Notes: generated by a model from the letters alone, not told the origin. A stretch of 34,472 nt of DNA from Sphingobium trunci (GCF_022664535.1 NZ_JAKUJY010000036.1:1-34472), one strand, 5' to 3'; positions 1-7,884 are shown, counted from the first letter of the stretch. Numbers and translations are program-made.

Positions 1-1203
1 GGGCTCAACGCTGGCCATCGCAAGGCCCGTCACCGGTACAAAGAACATGACCATGAACACGCCGGTGATCAGCGTCGGCCACGCCATCTGGAGAAAGGTG
101 ACCTCTGGGCTGAACGTCCACATCCGCCAGATCATCACACCGCCAAGACCCAGCACGCCCATGCAGACGATGAACCGCGGATCGACCTTCTCGACCGCCT
201 TACCGACCAGCGGCGCCGAGGCGACCGCGAGGATGCCCATGATGCCGGTGGCATAGCCGGCCCAGGTCGCGGTGTAGCCCATGTTCGACTGGAGCCAGAG
301 CGGCAGGATCACGATCGAGGCGAAGAACCCTCCGAACCCGACCGCATAGGTCGTCGCTGCACCGACGAACCCGCGGTGGCGGAATATCTTCAAGTCAACG
401 ATCGGGTTCTTCTCGGTGAGCTCCCAGATCAGGAACGCCAGGAACCCGATGGCAGCGACGATGCCCAGCGTGCGGATTTCCTCGGACGCAAACCAGTCGT
501 GGTCGCGGCCTTCGTCGAGCATGATCTGCAGCGCACCGACCCAGACGACCAGCAGCGCCAAGCCGACCTTGTCGATGAACGCAGACGACCGGGGGTCGGG
601 TTGCCCGCGCATCAACGTGACCAAGGTCAGGCCACCCGCCAGCGCGACCGGGACCTTGATAAAGAAGATCCATGCCCAGCCGTAGTTGTCGCAGATGATC
701 CCGCCAAGGATCGGGCCGGCAACCGGACCGACCAGCGTGGTCATTGCCCAGATCACGGTCGCCAGCGTGGCCTTCTCCTTCGGGAAGGCCCGAAGCAGCA
801 GCATCTGCGAGAGCGGCATGATCGGCCCGCCGACCAGGCCCAGCAGCACACGCATGCCCAGCAGCATGCCGAGCGAGCCCGACAAACCACACAGCAGCGA
901 GATCGCGGCAAAGCCCAGGTAGCAGCAAATGAAAGTGCGCTGCGCCCCGAACTTCTTCGCCAGCCATCCGGTCAGCGGAACGGTGATTGCCTCGGCGACC
1001 GCGTACGACGTGATCACCCAGGTACCCTGGGTCGAAGAGACGCCGAGATTGCCAGCGATTGTCGGCACCGAGACGTTGGCGATGGTCGTGTCGAGCACCA
1101 CCAGGAAGTTGCCGAGACCGATCAGGATCGCGGCGACGAACAGGGGAGCTCCGGATAGCGGGCGCGCGGCCTCGCCGCCCAGAGCGGGCGTTGTGGCAGA
1201 CAT
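1..1203 (-). CDS. emrB: MFS multidrug efflux transporter, DHA2/EmrB family (3' end cut off by the window)
   Basis: Inner-membrane drug:H+ antiporter of the 14-TM DHA2 family, the pump of an EmrAB-TolC-like tripartite exporter. I translated it directly because it has no stop in the window. The N-terminus reads MSATTPALGGEAARPLSG and then a first membrane helix with the family motif GNFLVVLDTTIANVSVPTIA. It continues with TWVITSYAVAEAITVPLTGW, a GWLAKKFGAQR loop (motif A region) and PVAGPILGGIICDNYGWAWI (motif C region). About 401 codons are present; the family is about 510 residues, so roughly the last 110 are missing. ATG at 1203 has an AAGGAA site upstream and lies 31 bp after the emrA stop, so the two are surely cotranscribed from nodT. 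Substrates cannot be told from sequence. Confidence 0.93.
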   Translation of the reverse strand, partial: MSATTPALGGEAARPLSGAPLFVAAILIGLGNFLVVLDTTIANVSVPTIAGNLGVSSTQGTWVITSYAVAEAITVPLTGWLAKKFGAQRTFICCYLGFAAISLLCGLSGSLGMLLGMRVLLGLVGGPIMPLSQMLLLRAFPKEKATLATVIWAMTTLVGPVAGPILGGIICDNYGWAWIFFIKVPVALAGGLTLVTLMRGQPDPRSSAFIDKVGLALLVVWVGALQIMLDEGRDHDWFASEEIRTLGIVAAIGFLAFLIWELTEKNPIVDLKIFRHRGFVGAATTYAVGFGGFFASIVILPLWLQSNMGYTATWAGYATGIMGILAVASAPLVGKAVEKVDPRFIVCMGVLGLGGVMIWRMWTFSPEVTFLQMAWPTLITGVFMVMFFVPVTGLAMASVEP

Positions 1204-1234
1204 CGGTTAGGGTTCCTTCCAGTCGGGTCGGTGG

Positions 1235-2380
1235 TCAGCCCGAGACCTTGACGTCAGCCGTCATCGACAGACCGACGCGCAACGGGTGACGGGCGAGTTC
1301 TCGCGCGTCGAGCTGGATGCGCACGGGCAGCCGTTGCACCACCTTGATCCAGTTGCCGGTGGCGTTCTGTGCGGGAACGACCGCAAACGCCGCGCCTGTG
1401 CCGCCCGAGAAGCCGACGACCGTGCCGTGGAACACCACCCTGTCGCCGTAAAGGTCCGAGGTCAGCGTCGCGGGCTGTCCGGGGCGCACGTTGGCGAGCT
1501 GGACTTCCTTGAAGTTGGCGTCGACGTATGCCGTTTGGACCGGCACCACGACCATCATCGGCGCACCGGCCTGGACGCGCTGGCCGATCTGGACCTGGCG
1601 CCGCGAGACGACCCCGTCGACCGGGGCGCGGATCACGGTGCGCGCGAGGTCGAGCTGCGCCTGGGCCAGGGCCGCGCGCGCGGCCATCACTTCGGGATTG
1701 GCTTCAACCGGGGTGCCGTCGATCAGCACGTGATTGGCCTGCTTCGTTCCGACTGCAGCGGCGCGAGAGGCTGCGGCCTGTACGCGTGCTGCCTCGGCGG
1801 CGCGGACATTGGCGAGCGCGGTGTTGTAGGCGTTGCGCATCGCCGTCAGTTCCTCGCCAGAAACCGCGCCGCTCTGTGCGAGCGCCTGACGTCGGGCGAG
1901 GTCGATCCGTGCCTTTTCGAGTTCCGACTGTGCCGAGGCGACCTGCGCTGCCGCGCGGTTTTCGTCAGCGGTACGCGCGCTGATCTGCGCGCCGAGGCCA
2001 GAGTCGGTCGCAACCAAGCCGCGAACCTTGCGGATCGTTGAGGCGAGTTCGGCCTGGGCCCGCGCGACCGCAATCCGCGTGTCGGTATCGTCGAGCCTTA
2101 CGAGGACATCGCCCTTATGCACCGACTGCGCGTCCTGAACGCGGACTTCGGCCACCGGTCCGCCGACGAGCGGCGTCACTTGCGCGACGTCGGCGCCGAC
2201 ATAAGCATTATCGGTCACCGCGTGCTTCGAGGCGACCAGCGCGTTATAGCCGTATGCGCCGGTGCCGGCGAGCGCGACGCCGCAGGCCAGCGCCGCGAAC
2301 AGGCGCTGACGGGTGGACTTACGCGGCGCGGTCGGGAATTCGACCTGCGCGTCTTCGAAATCATGGTCGAGCATGGTCAT
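1235..2380 (-). CDS. emrA: HlyD/EmrA-family periplasmic adaptor of the efflux operon
   Basis: Membrane fusion protein that links the EmrB-like pump to the outer-membrane channel. It has a short cytoplasmic N-terminus, one TM helix (LFAALACGVALAGTGAYGYN), then a biotinyl-lipoyl-like half (AYVGADVAQVTPLVGGPVAE), a long alanine/arginine-rich coiled-coil hairpin, the second lipoyl half (TVIRAPVDGVVSRRQVQIGQ) and a beta-barrel ending in LSMTADVKVSG. The ATG at 2380 is preferred: it follows an AAAGGA site by 9 bases. An upstream GTG at 2398 would overlap the nodT stop and include that ribosome site. Length, about 381 aa, is normal for the family. It sits between nodT and emrB in a tight operon. Confidence 0.93.
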   Translation of the reverse strand: MTMLDHDFEDAQVEFPTAPRKSTRQRLFAALACGVALAGTGAYGYNALVASKHAVTDNAYVGADVAQVTPLVGGPVAEVRVQDAQSVHKGDVLVRLDDTDTRIAVARAQAELASTIRKVRGLVATDSGLGAQISARTADENRAAAQVASAQSELEKARIDLARRQALAQSGAVSGEELTAMRNAYNTALANVRAAEAARVQAAASRAAAVGTKQANHVLIDGTPVEANPEVMAARAALAQAQLDLARTVIRAPVDGVVSRRQVQIGQRVQAGAPMMVVVPVQTAYVDANFKEVQLANVRPGQPATLTSDLYGDRVVFHGTVVGFSGGTGAAFAVVPAQNATGNWIKVVQRLPVRIQLDARELARHPLRVGLSMTADVKVSG

Positions 2381-2394
2381 GTCCTGGGTTCCTT

Positions 2395-3819
2395 TCACGA
2401 TTGGAATCCGCCGCCGAGCGCGCGGACGAGCGCGACATCGAGGGCGAAGGCACGGGTTTGCAGCCTGGCGACGGTGAGCCTGGATTCGAGGACGCCTTCC
2501 TCGGCCGAGAGCACATCGAGATAGGTCGACAAGCCTTGCGAGTAGCGCAGCCGGGCAAGCCGGCTGGCCGCTTCAAAGTCGGTCAGCGCGCTGCGGGACT
2601 TCTGCAGGCGCGTGACGAGGAGGGTCCGGCTCGTCATCGCGTCGGCGGTCTGGTGCAGCGCCTCGACGACGGCGTGATCGTAGGCTGCGATCGCTTCGTC
2701 GTACTGACCGCGTCGGGCGCGGTACTGGCCCTGGAGCGCGCCCCCGCGGAAGAGCGGGAGGGATACCGCGGGGCCGGCGGCTCCAAACGGGGAATTGCTC
2801 TTGAACAGGTTGTCGAGGCCAAAGGCCTGGAAGCCCGCCAGCCCGGTCAGGCTGACATTGGGATAGAAATCGGCCTTGGCCGCGTTCACCATCTGCTGCG
2901 CGGCTTCGGCGCGGACTTTCGCCGCGGAGACGTCGGGCCGGCGGCCGAGCAGGTCGATCGACGCGTTGGCGGGCAAGGCCTGGACATCGAGCGCGCGCAA
3001 GTCGGGCCGTTCGATCGTCAGCGCGCGATCGGGACCGCGGCCGACCAGCGCCGCAACCGCGTTCCGGGCGAGACCGATCGCCTCGTCGGTGGCGGCGAGG
3101 TTGGCCTGCGCGATCTCCAGCCGAGCCCGGGCCTGGGCAAGCGTGCTGTCGGTTTCGAGGCCCCGGGTGACGCGCTGCTCAACCAGGCGGAGCATCTGCG
3201 ACCGGATGGTAAGCGCAGTCTCGAGGCTGTCGTGCTGCGCGTGGAGCGCGGCGAGCTCGGCGTAGGCGGCGGCGATCCCGGTGGTGAGCGCCAGCTTGGC
3301 CTGCTCGGCTTCATAGCGGACCGCAACCGCGTCGAGCTTCGCCGCGCGCAGCGTCGCGCGGTTCTTGCCCCACAGGTCGAGATCCAGCGTCGCCCCGAGG
3401 CTAACGCTGCCGGTGTCGTTCCAGCCGCCCGGGACGATCTGGGCGGGAACGCCGTTGTTCTTGCTGAGCAGCATTTCGTTCGCAGCCCCGTTCGCGGTGA
3501 CCGACGGGAACAGCGCGGCGCCGGCCTGGCGGGCGAAGCCGTCGGCCACGCGGATACGCGCGGCGGAGGCGGCCAGATCGGGCGACGTGGCCAGCGCTTC
3601 GCCGATCAGCCGGTCGAGCTGGAGATCGCCGTAGCGCTTCCACCAGCCGTCACCCGGCCATTGCGCCGTTGTCCCGGCGAGCGAACGCGCTTCGGACTGG
3701 AGGTCGCTCACGCGGGAGACCGTCGGCGGTGCCATGTGCGGCGTGCCGACACAGGCGCTTGTCATGAGCGCAAGAAGGAGTGCTGCGCGGCGCGGCCGCG
3801 CAGGGCGGGGGGAAGACAT
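2395..3819 (-). CDS. NodT-family outer-membrane efflux lipoprotein
   Basis: TolC-like outer-membrane channel of the RND/MFS exporter type (NodT/OprM family), 474 aa. The N-terminus is a signal sequence ending in LMTSAC, a slightly non-standard lipobox with the cysteine as the likely lipidated residue. Two outer-membrane efflux repeats follow, with typical segments (DGWWKRYGDLQLDRLIGEAL; ALVGRGPDRALTIERP; LPANASIDLLGRRPDVSAAK; FYPNVSLTGLAGFQAFGLD; AVSLPLFRGGALQGQYRARR). The ATG at 3819 has an AGGGAG site upstream. It is the first gene of the nodT-emrA-emrB operon and faces tetR across a 115-bp regulatory gap. Unlike E. coli emrAB, this operon carries its own channel. Confidence 0.93.
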   Translation of the reverse strand: MSSPRPARPRRAALLLALMTSACVGTPHMAPPTVSRVSDLQSEARSLAGTTAQWPGDGWWKRYGDLQLDRLIGEALATSPDLAASAARIRVADGFARQAGAALFPSVTANGAANEMLLSKNNGVPAQIVPGGWNDTGSVSLGATLDLDLWGKNRATLRAAKLDAVAVRYEAEQAKLALTTGIAAAYAELAALHAQHDSLETALTIRSQMLRLVEQRVTRGLETDSTLAQARARLEIAQANLAATDEAIGLARNAVAALVGRGPDRALTIERPDLRALDVQALPANASIDLLGRRPDVSAAKVRAEAAQQMVNAAKADFYPNVSLTGLAGFQAFGLDNLFKSNSPFGAAGPAVSLPLFRGGALQGQYRARRGQYDEAIAAYDHAVVEALHQTADAMTSRTLLVTRLQKSRSALTDFEAASRLARLRYSQGLSTYLDVLSAEEGVLESRLTVARLQTRAFALDVALVRALGGGFQS

Positions 3820-3841
3820 CGGGGTTGCTCCCTATGAAGGT

Positions 3842-3884
3842 TAAACTGTACGGTTCGGTTTAGTGTTTAATGCGCCCTTGTCAA
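3842..3884 (-). promoter_or_regulatory. nodT-emrAB promoter with overlapping TetR operator
   Basis: On the minus strand, TTGACA (3884-3879) and TAAACC (3862-3857) are spaced by 16 bases. The -10 lies inside an imperfect 21-bp palindrome at 3842-3862 with arms TAAAC/GTTTA and an inner TGTACGGTTCG. TetR binding here would block RNA polymerase. The same -35 area reads TTGTCA on the plus strand (3878-3883), so the divergent tetR promoter probably overlaps it. Confidence 0.55.
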
Positions 3885-3896
3885 AGGAAAAATGAA

Positions 3897-3914
3897 CTGT
3901 ATCGTACGGTATAG
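3897..3914. promoter_or_regulatory. Second palindromic operator, upstream of tetR
   Basis: CTGTATCGTACGGTATAG is an 18-bp near-perfect palindrome (14 of 18 positions symmetric, core CGTACG). It shares the ACTGTA and GTACGGT elements with the site at 3842-3862, so the same repressor probably binds both. It covers the likely -10 of tetR, which suggests autoregulation. Confidence 0.55.
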
Positions 3915-3934
3915 GAAATCAGTCCGACGAGGAA

Positions 3935-4555
3935 ATGGTTGTGCGCACGCGAAGCGAACAGAAACGGCGGGAAATCGTGGCTGCGGCAGCCTCGTTGTTT
4001 GTCGAGCAGGGCTACGAGCGGACGTCAATGAGCGCGATCTCGGAGCGCGTGGGCGGCTCGAAGGCAACGCTGTACGGCTACTTCGAATCGAAGGAGGAAC
4101 TGCTGCGCGCAGTACTGGCCGATTCGGTCGCGGAGGAAACCGAGCGGTTGATGCACGAGTTTCCGGCCAACGAAGCGATACGCACGGGCCTCATTCGCCT
4201 GGGCGAGCGTTACCTGATGGACCGGCTTGGGCCATTGCCAATCACCAGTATCCGTATCGTGGCTACTCAGCCCGAATCGACTGGTCTTGGCGCGGACTTC
4301 TACGCGAACGCCCTTCGCCCCGCCTGGCAGTGGTTCGCTGACCGGATCGGAGCGCTGATGGAGGAAGGCCGTTTGCGCCGTGCCGACCCATGGGTGGCGG
4401 CGATGCACTGGAAAGGACTGCACGAGGGCGAGCTCTTTGAGAAGCGCCTGCTCGGTGCCTCGACTTCTCCGGACCCTTCGGAAATCCGGCGTGTCGTTGC
4501 TGACGCGGCCGATGCGTTCCTGCGCATCTACGAGCCCGCGCCAGCCGCAGGCTAA
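3935..4555 (+). CDS. TetR/AcrR repressor of the efflux operon
   Basis: DNA-binding repressor, about 206 aa. The N-terminal HTH covers about residues 10-60 (EIVAAAASLFVEQGYERTSM, then GGSKATLYGYFESKEELL). The C-terminal ligand domain resembles the AefR-like TetR_C type (RLGERYLMDRLGPLPITSIR; ALRPAWQWFADRIGALMEEG). It is divergent from nodT-emrA-emrB with paired palindromes between them, so it very likely controls that operon and itself. The start is uncertain: ATG 3935 sits only a few bases from the GAGGAA site, whereas GTG at 3941 has better spacing. The inducer is unknown. Confidence 0.92.
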   Translation: MVVRTRSEQKRREIVAAAASLFVEQGYERTSMSAISERVGGSKATLYGYFESKEELLRAVLADSVAEETERLMHEFPANEAIRTGLIRLGERYLMDRLGPLPITSIRIVATQPESTGLGADFYANALRPAWQWFADRIGALMEEGRLRRADPWVAAMHWKGLHEGELFEKRLLGASTSPDPSEIRRVVADAADAFLRIYEPAPAAG

Positions 4556-4805
4556 CCAATAGTCTCAACCGAGACCCAAACGAACGACATCGAGGCCCTG
4601 TTCGACGCTAACCGCCAACATAGCCGCCGTTCGAGGTAACAAACGGCATCTCTTAAAGCGGCCTTACATTCACACGCAACATGGGCAATCCAAATCGCCC
4701 GGCATGCTCAATGCAGATCCACGTCGGCATCCTATGTTATCGATGCAGAAATATGCGAGACAGGTGCCCACTGCCTGGAGAAATTACCGAAGGCCGGAAC
4801 TTCGA
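4556..4805. other. Intergenic region without a recognisable gene
   Basis: No coding sequence is supported. The only structure is a short 5-bp stem (GTCTC-AACC-GAGAC, 4562-4575) just after the tetR stop; it lacks a T-run and is weak as a terminator. The composition becomes clearly less GC-rich here, marking the left edge of the cassette that follows. Confidence 0.5.
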
Positions 4806-4834
4806 TTGACAACATAATGGCGCAGAGCATATTT
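4806..4834 (+). promoter_or_regulatory. Strong sigma70-type promoter of the HTH-nucleotidyltransferase cassette
   Basis: TTGACA (4806-4811), a 17-base spacer and ATATTT (4829-4834) are close to consensus. Transcription should start near 4841. This also rules out the longer reading frame beginning at the TTG at 4833, which lies in the -10 box. Confidence 0.6.
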
Positions 4835-4859
4835 GTCCTTGGTCCTAGGACAGCGGACA
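4834..4859. promoter_or_regulatory. 26-bp nested palindromic operator over the transcription start
   Basis: The arrangement is TGTCC-N3-GTCCTAGGAC-N3-GGACA. The inner 10 bp (4842-4851) and the outer arms (4834-4838, 4855-4859) are both perfectly symmetric about the same centre, so each half carries two GTCC elements. It directly abuts the -10 box and precedes the HTH gene, so it is the natural autoregulatory site for that HTH protein. Confidence 0.6.
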
Positions 4860-4871
4860 TGCGGGTTCATC

Positions 4872-5423
4872 ATGAAAAGCCAAGACATCGTCATATTGCT
4901 CAAGCTGGTGAGTTTAGAAGACCAGATCAGGCAGGGCTGCCTTGATGAACCGGTAAGCTCCGACCCATTTGCATTGCGAAGTCTAGAAGGCGCATTGGGC
5001 ATCAGCAAAACGGAGATAAGCGCATCACTCCGGCGCAGCATCGCTGCCACATTGGCCATTAAATCCAACGATCGTCCGAAAGTGAACCGCCGCAAACTCA
5101 CCGAATTTGTTCAGCACGGGCTGAAATATGTGTTCCCCGCCAAACCTGGTGCACCACAGCGTGGCGTCGCCACCGGCTTTGCTGCGCCCATGCTCGAAGG
5201 GCAACTCGTTAGCTCTGGCGCGGATATCTATGTGTGGCCCCACGCCGAAGGAAGTCAGCGAGGGTCATCAATAACGCCATTGTTCAAATCCGTCCCCGAA
5301 GCAGCTCTCAAAGATGAGCGACTTTACGAATTGCTGGCGCTGGTCGATGCGATCAGGCTGGGCAATCAGCGCGAAGCAAATCTGGCCCAAGACAGGTTCG
5401 AAGAACGGATGGCGCGCGCATGA
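4872..5423 (+). CDS. HTH (MarR-like) regulator paired with an AbiEii-like nucleotidyltransferase
   Basis: A 183-aa protein starting MKSQDIVILLKLVSLEDQI. An N-terminal winged-helix segment (about residues 30-60) includes SLEGALGISKTEISASLRRS, a clear recognition-helix pattern. A middle region follows (GLKYVFPAKPGAPQRGVATG) and a C-terminal part with LFKSVPEAALKDERLYELLA and DAIRLGNQREANLA. The start at 4872 is chosen because the upstream TTG lies in the -10 box. Its stop overlaps the start of the nucleotidyltransferase gene by 4 bases (ATGA), so the two are translationally coupled, as in toxin-antitoxin and abortive-infection pairs. By inference it is the regulator/antitoxin partner. It is not a recognisable AbiEi protein. 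The lower GC suggests acquisition by transfer. Confidence 0.8.
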   Translation: MKSQDIVILLKLVSLEDQIRQGCLDEPVSSDPFALRSLEGALGISKTEISASLRRSIAATLAIKSNDRPKVNRRKLTEFVQHGLKYVFPAKPGAPQRGVATGFAAPMLEGQLVSSGADIYVWPHAEGSQRGSSITPLFKSVPEAALKDERLYELLALVDAIRLGNQREANLAQDRFEERMARA

Positions 5424-6113
5424 GCCTTCAAGGTGAACTTCTCGCAATGCTGGAGACTGTCGCCGAAGCATTGGGCGATGATCTGTGCCAGCAGATGGTG
5501 TTTGTAGGCGGGTGCTCGACCGCCGTGCTCATCACCGACGAAATCACCTTGCAGGAGGTGCGGGCCACTGACGATGTAGACCTGATCGTCGGCCTGACCG
5601 GCATGGCGCAGTGGATGCAGCTCCAAGAAACGTTGAACAAGAAGGGCTTTACGGTATCGGGAGAGGACGAGGTCATCTGCCGAATGCGGCTCGGCAACCA
5701 AGGTCGATTTCATGCCCGACGATCCCGACATTCTGGGGTTCAGCAACCGCTGGTACAAAGAAGGCATCTACACCGCGATCAAGTACGTCCTGCCGAGTGG
5801 GCGAGTGATAAAGCATCTAACACCGCCCCTATTTTTGGCCACCAAACTCGAAGCTTACGGTGGGAGAGGCCAGAACGATCCCCTCGGAAGCCACGACTTG
5901 GAAGACATCATCAATGTCGTAGATGGACGACCGGCGCTCCTGAACGAAGTGCAGGCAACAGAAGGCGAGGTGCGCGGCTACCTGTCAGAGCAGTTTCAGG
6001 CGCTGTTACAGCATTCGGACTTCGAGAGTTTTCTCTACGGAAATATCAGAGGCCCTGACGGCAGAGTCGAGATTGTTCATGCGCGGGTAAAGGCGCTGGC
6101 CGAACTGGGGTAA
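5420..6113 (+). pseudogene. AbiEii/AbiGii-like nucleotidyltransferase, broken by one frameshift
   Basis: Nucleotidyltransferase of the polymerase-beta superfamily, the toxin-side protein of the pair. The first frame (5420 to about 5698) carries the active-site block VFVGGCSTAVLITDE and RATDDVDLIVGLTGM, with the Asp-x-Asp metal-binding pair. The second frame (from about 5700) resumes with KVDFMPDDPDILGFSNRWYK and the conserved KLEAYGGRGQNDPLGSHDLE and DIINVVDGRPALL. The switch falls between codon AAC 5696-5698 and AAG 5700-5702, so there is one extra base (or two missing). If read through it would give about 230 aa. As written, the product stops in an unrelated frame and should be inactive. 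Assembly error cannot be excluded. Confidence 0.8.
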
Positions 6114-6229
6114 GGGCGCCGACATATCGGACTTTCCGAGCATCCTGTGGGTTCGTCGAAAGCAGCCGCTGATTCATTCGCGAAATCGGAGCTTCCGCCA
6201 TTGCAAAAACAGTCTCGACCGGCCTAGCC

Positions 6230-6925
6230 ATGGCCATGCTGATGGATACCGATCTCGATCATCTCACCCTCAAGGAACATGGTGCGGTGTTGTTCAGGGG
6301 CGCGGCTCTCCCCCACCTGAATGACTTGAAGGCCATCTTAGCTTCACTCCCGGTAGAACAGGCAGGTGCGCGGATCAGTGGATTTTCGGCTCTGGAAACC
6401 TACGTTGCGCCACATGGGCCGATTGGGCTTGTGGCACGGCAGGCTTTAGGCGGCATGGGCAAGGCGGTCCGTGCTATCCTGTTCGACAAGACGGAGGGCA
6501 CGAATTGGTCCCTCGCATGGCATCAAGATCGGACGATTTGCGTCCGGCACCAGGCGGATGTGGAGGGGTATGGCCCATGGTCGATCAAGGCTGGCCTGCA
6601 TCACGTGGCACCGCCATTCGATCTCTTGGCGGAGATGGTCACGCTGCGCGTTCATCTCGACGACGTGCCTTCCACGAATGCGCCATTGCTGATCGCTCCC
6701 GGTTCCCATAAATTCGGACGTGTACCGGCGGATCAAGTCGAGAGAGCCGCCCATCGCTGTGGCACGATCGCCTGCACCGCTTTGGCTGGCGATATCTGGG
6801 CCTATTCCACGCCGATCCTCCATGCCTCTGAGCCTGCCGCCAGGCCAAGGCGGCGGCGTGTGCTGCAGATTGATTTCAGCACTCAAGAGCTGCCGGAAGG
6901 CCTCGCCTGGCTAGGGGTTACATGA
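6230..6925 (+). CDS. Phytanoyl-CoA dioxygenase (PhyH) family protein
   Basis: Fe(II)/2-oxoglutarate-dependent oxygenase, 231 aa. The iron-binding facial triad is visible as H98 and D100 in SLAWHQDRT and H198 in TPILHASEP. An arginine run (about R207-R210, in RRRRVLQIDF) is placed for 2-oxoglutarate. Other family features are LRVHLDDVPSTNAPLLIAPG and SHKFGRVP. Starts at 6230, 6236 or 6242 are possible; none has a strong ribosome site, and MDTDLDHLTL may be the true beginning. It stands alone, 117 bp after the broken nucleotidyltransferase and convergent with the SDR gene. Substrate unknown; many bacterial PhyH proteins hydroxylate small metabolites and not phytanoyl-CoA. Confidence 0.85.
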   Translation: MAMLMDTDLDHLTLKEHGAVLFRGAALPHLNDLKAILASLPVEQAGARISGFSALETYVAPHGPIGLVARQALGGMGKAVRAILFDKTEGTNWSLAWHQDRTICVRHQADVEGYGPWSIKAGLHHVAPPFDLLAEMVTLRVHLDDVPSTNAPLLIAPGSHKFGRVPADQVERAAHRCGTIACTALAGDIWAYSTPILHASEPAARPRRRRVLQIDFSTQELPEGLAWLGVT

Positions 6926-7021
6926 CACTCGATCGGCGATGGCGATCGTGCTAACCCGCCAATGGTTCGGTACCTTTCTCGCTTCCCGTGCTGTCGATTG
7001 CGCATCACGCGAGTGTTTGCC

Positions 7022-7780
7022 TCACCAAGGGAGGTTGCCCATCGTCGCATGCGTGAACATTCCCGTCGGCCCTTCGGGGCCAAGAAGCGCCACCCGGATA
7101 GCCTCGGCAGCGCCTTGCTCGGGCGTATCCGCGCCAGAAAAGCCGGTGAGCCTGGTCTTGGTATGACCGGGGGAAACCGCGTTCACCTTGATACCGAAGC
7201 TCTCCAACTCGATGGCCATCGCCACCGTGAGCGCGTTGAGTGCGGTCTTCGAGGCCGAATAGGAGGCATCGAAGAGCTGCCTCACCGGGAGATTCGGGTC
7301 CGAAGCGAGCGTGAGTGAACCCATGCCGCTCGATACGTTGACGATGCGAGAATTCGGCGTGTCCTTCAGGATTGGCACCATGGCCTGATAGACGGCGAGA
7401 ACGCCGAAGACATTTGTGTCCCAAACCTCGCGCATGTCGTCGAGCGACACGACGCTCGGACGGTTTGCGGCTGCAAGCTCCTCGCCGCTATCGAATGATC
7501 GGCTGGCCGCGGCGGCGATGGCGGCATTCTGCACCAGTATGTCGAGACGGCCGAACTCCTCTCGAATACGATCCGCAGCGGTTGTGATTGACGCCTGATC
7601 GGTCACATCCAGCTGGAGAGCGACTGCCCTCTCTCCGAGTGTCTCCACCGCTTGCGTGCCCCGCTCGAGACTGCGTGACCCGACAAGGACCGTGAGACCT
7701 GCGGCAACCAGCCCCTTCGCAATCTCGAATCCGATACCTTGGTTAGCGCCGGTGATCAGCGCGACTGGCTTATCCTGCAT
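7022..7780 (-). CDS. Short-chain dehydrogenase/reductase (SDR)
   Basis: NAD(P)-dependent oxidoreductase, 252 aa. The cofactor motif is ALITGANQGIGFEIAKGL, the NAA motif is in LDILVQNAAIAAAA, the catalytic serine is in IVNVSSGMGS, and YSASK holds the catalytic Tyr and Lys. The PG segment follows in VNAVSPGHTKTRLTG. The ATG at 7780 follows a GGAGAAAA site; the longer open frame upstream would run through the regulatory region. It is divergent from a TetR gene, with two matching operators and a promoter in between, so it is almost certainly repressed by that TetR. This arrangement is common for inducible detoxifying reductases; the substrate is unknown. Confidence 0.92.
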   Translation of the reverse strand: MQDKPVALITGANQGIGFEIAKGLVAAGLTVLVGSRSLERGTQAVETLGERAVALQLDVTDQASITTAADRIREEFGRLDILVQNAAIAAAASRSFDSGEELAAANRPSVVSLDDMREVWDTNVFGVLAVYQAMVPILKDTPNSRIVNVSSGMGSLTLASDPNLPVRQLFDASYSASKTALNALTVAMAIELESFGIKVNAVSPGHTKTRLTGFSGADTPEQGAAEAIRVALLGPEGPTGMFTHATMGNLPW

Positions 7781-7830
7781 GATTTTTCTCCATAGATTGT
7801 AATCGGTGCGGCAGCTTGGTACGAGACCAG

Positions 7831-7870
7831 CGGAGCGCCGCTCCGTTTTTAGATACGGAGCGTTGCTCCT
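7831..7870. promoter_or_regulatory. Twin TetR operators between the SDR and tetR genes
   Basis: Two copies of the same 15-bp palindrome, CGGAGCGCCGCTCCG (7831-7845) and CGGAGCGTTGCTCCT (7856-7870), give the consensus CGGAGC-N3-GCTCCG, centre to centre 25 bp. Each is preceded by a purine and the first is flanked by T, so the full site may be ACGGAGC-N3-GCTCCGT. Both lie between the divergent genes, which suits cooperative repression of both. Confidence 0.7.
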
Positions 7871-7878
7871 CTTAGCAA
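7850..7878 (-). promoter_or_regulatory. Promoter of the SDR gene
   Basis: On the minus strand, TTGCTA (7878-7873), exactly 17 bases, then TATCTA (7855-7850). The operator at 7856-7870 sits inside the spacer and the second operator lies just after the -10, so repressor binding would cover the promoter completely. Confidence 0.5.
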
Positions 7879-7884
7879 GGGAGA

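Noticed and set aside
376..1158. 260-codon plus-strand open frame opposite emrB
   Set aside because: Antisense shadow in GC-rich DNA: rich in Arg, Gln and Asp with no fold pattern, while the minus strand reads a clear MFS transporter.
2038..3837. 599-codon plus-strand open frame opposite nodT and emrA
   Set aside because: Very Arg/Gly-rich translation with no family resemblance; it lies wholly over two well-recognised genes on the other strand.
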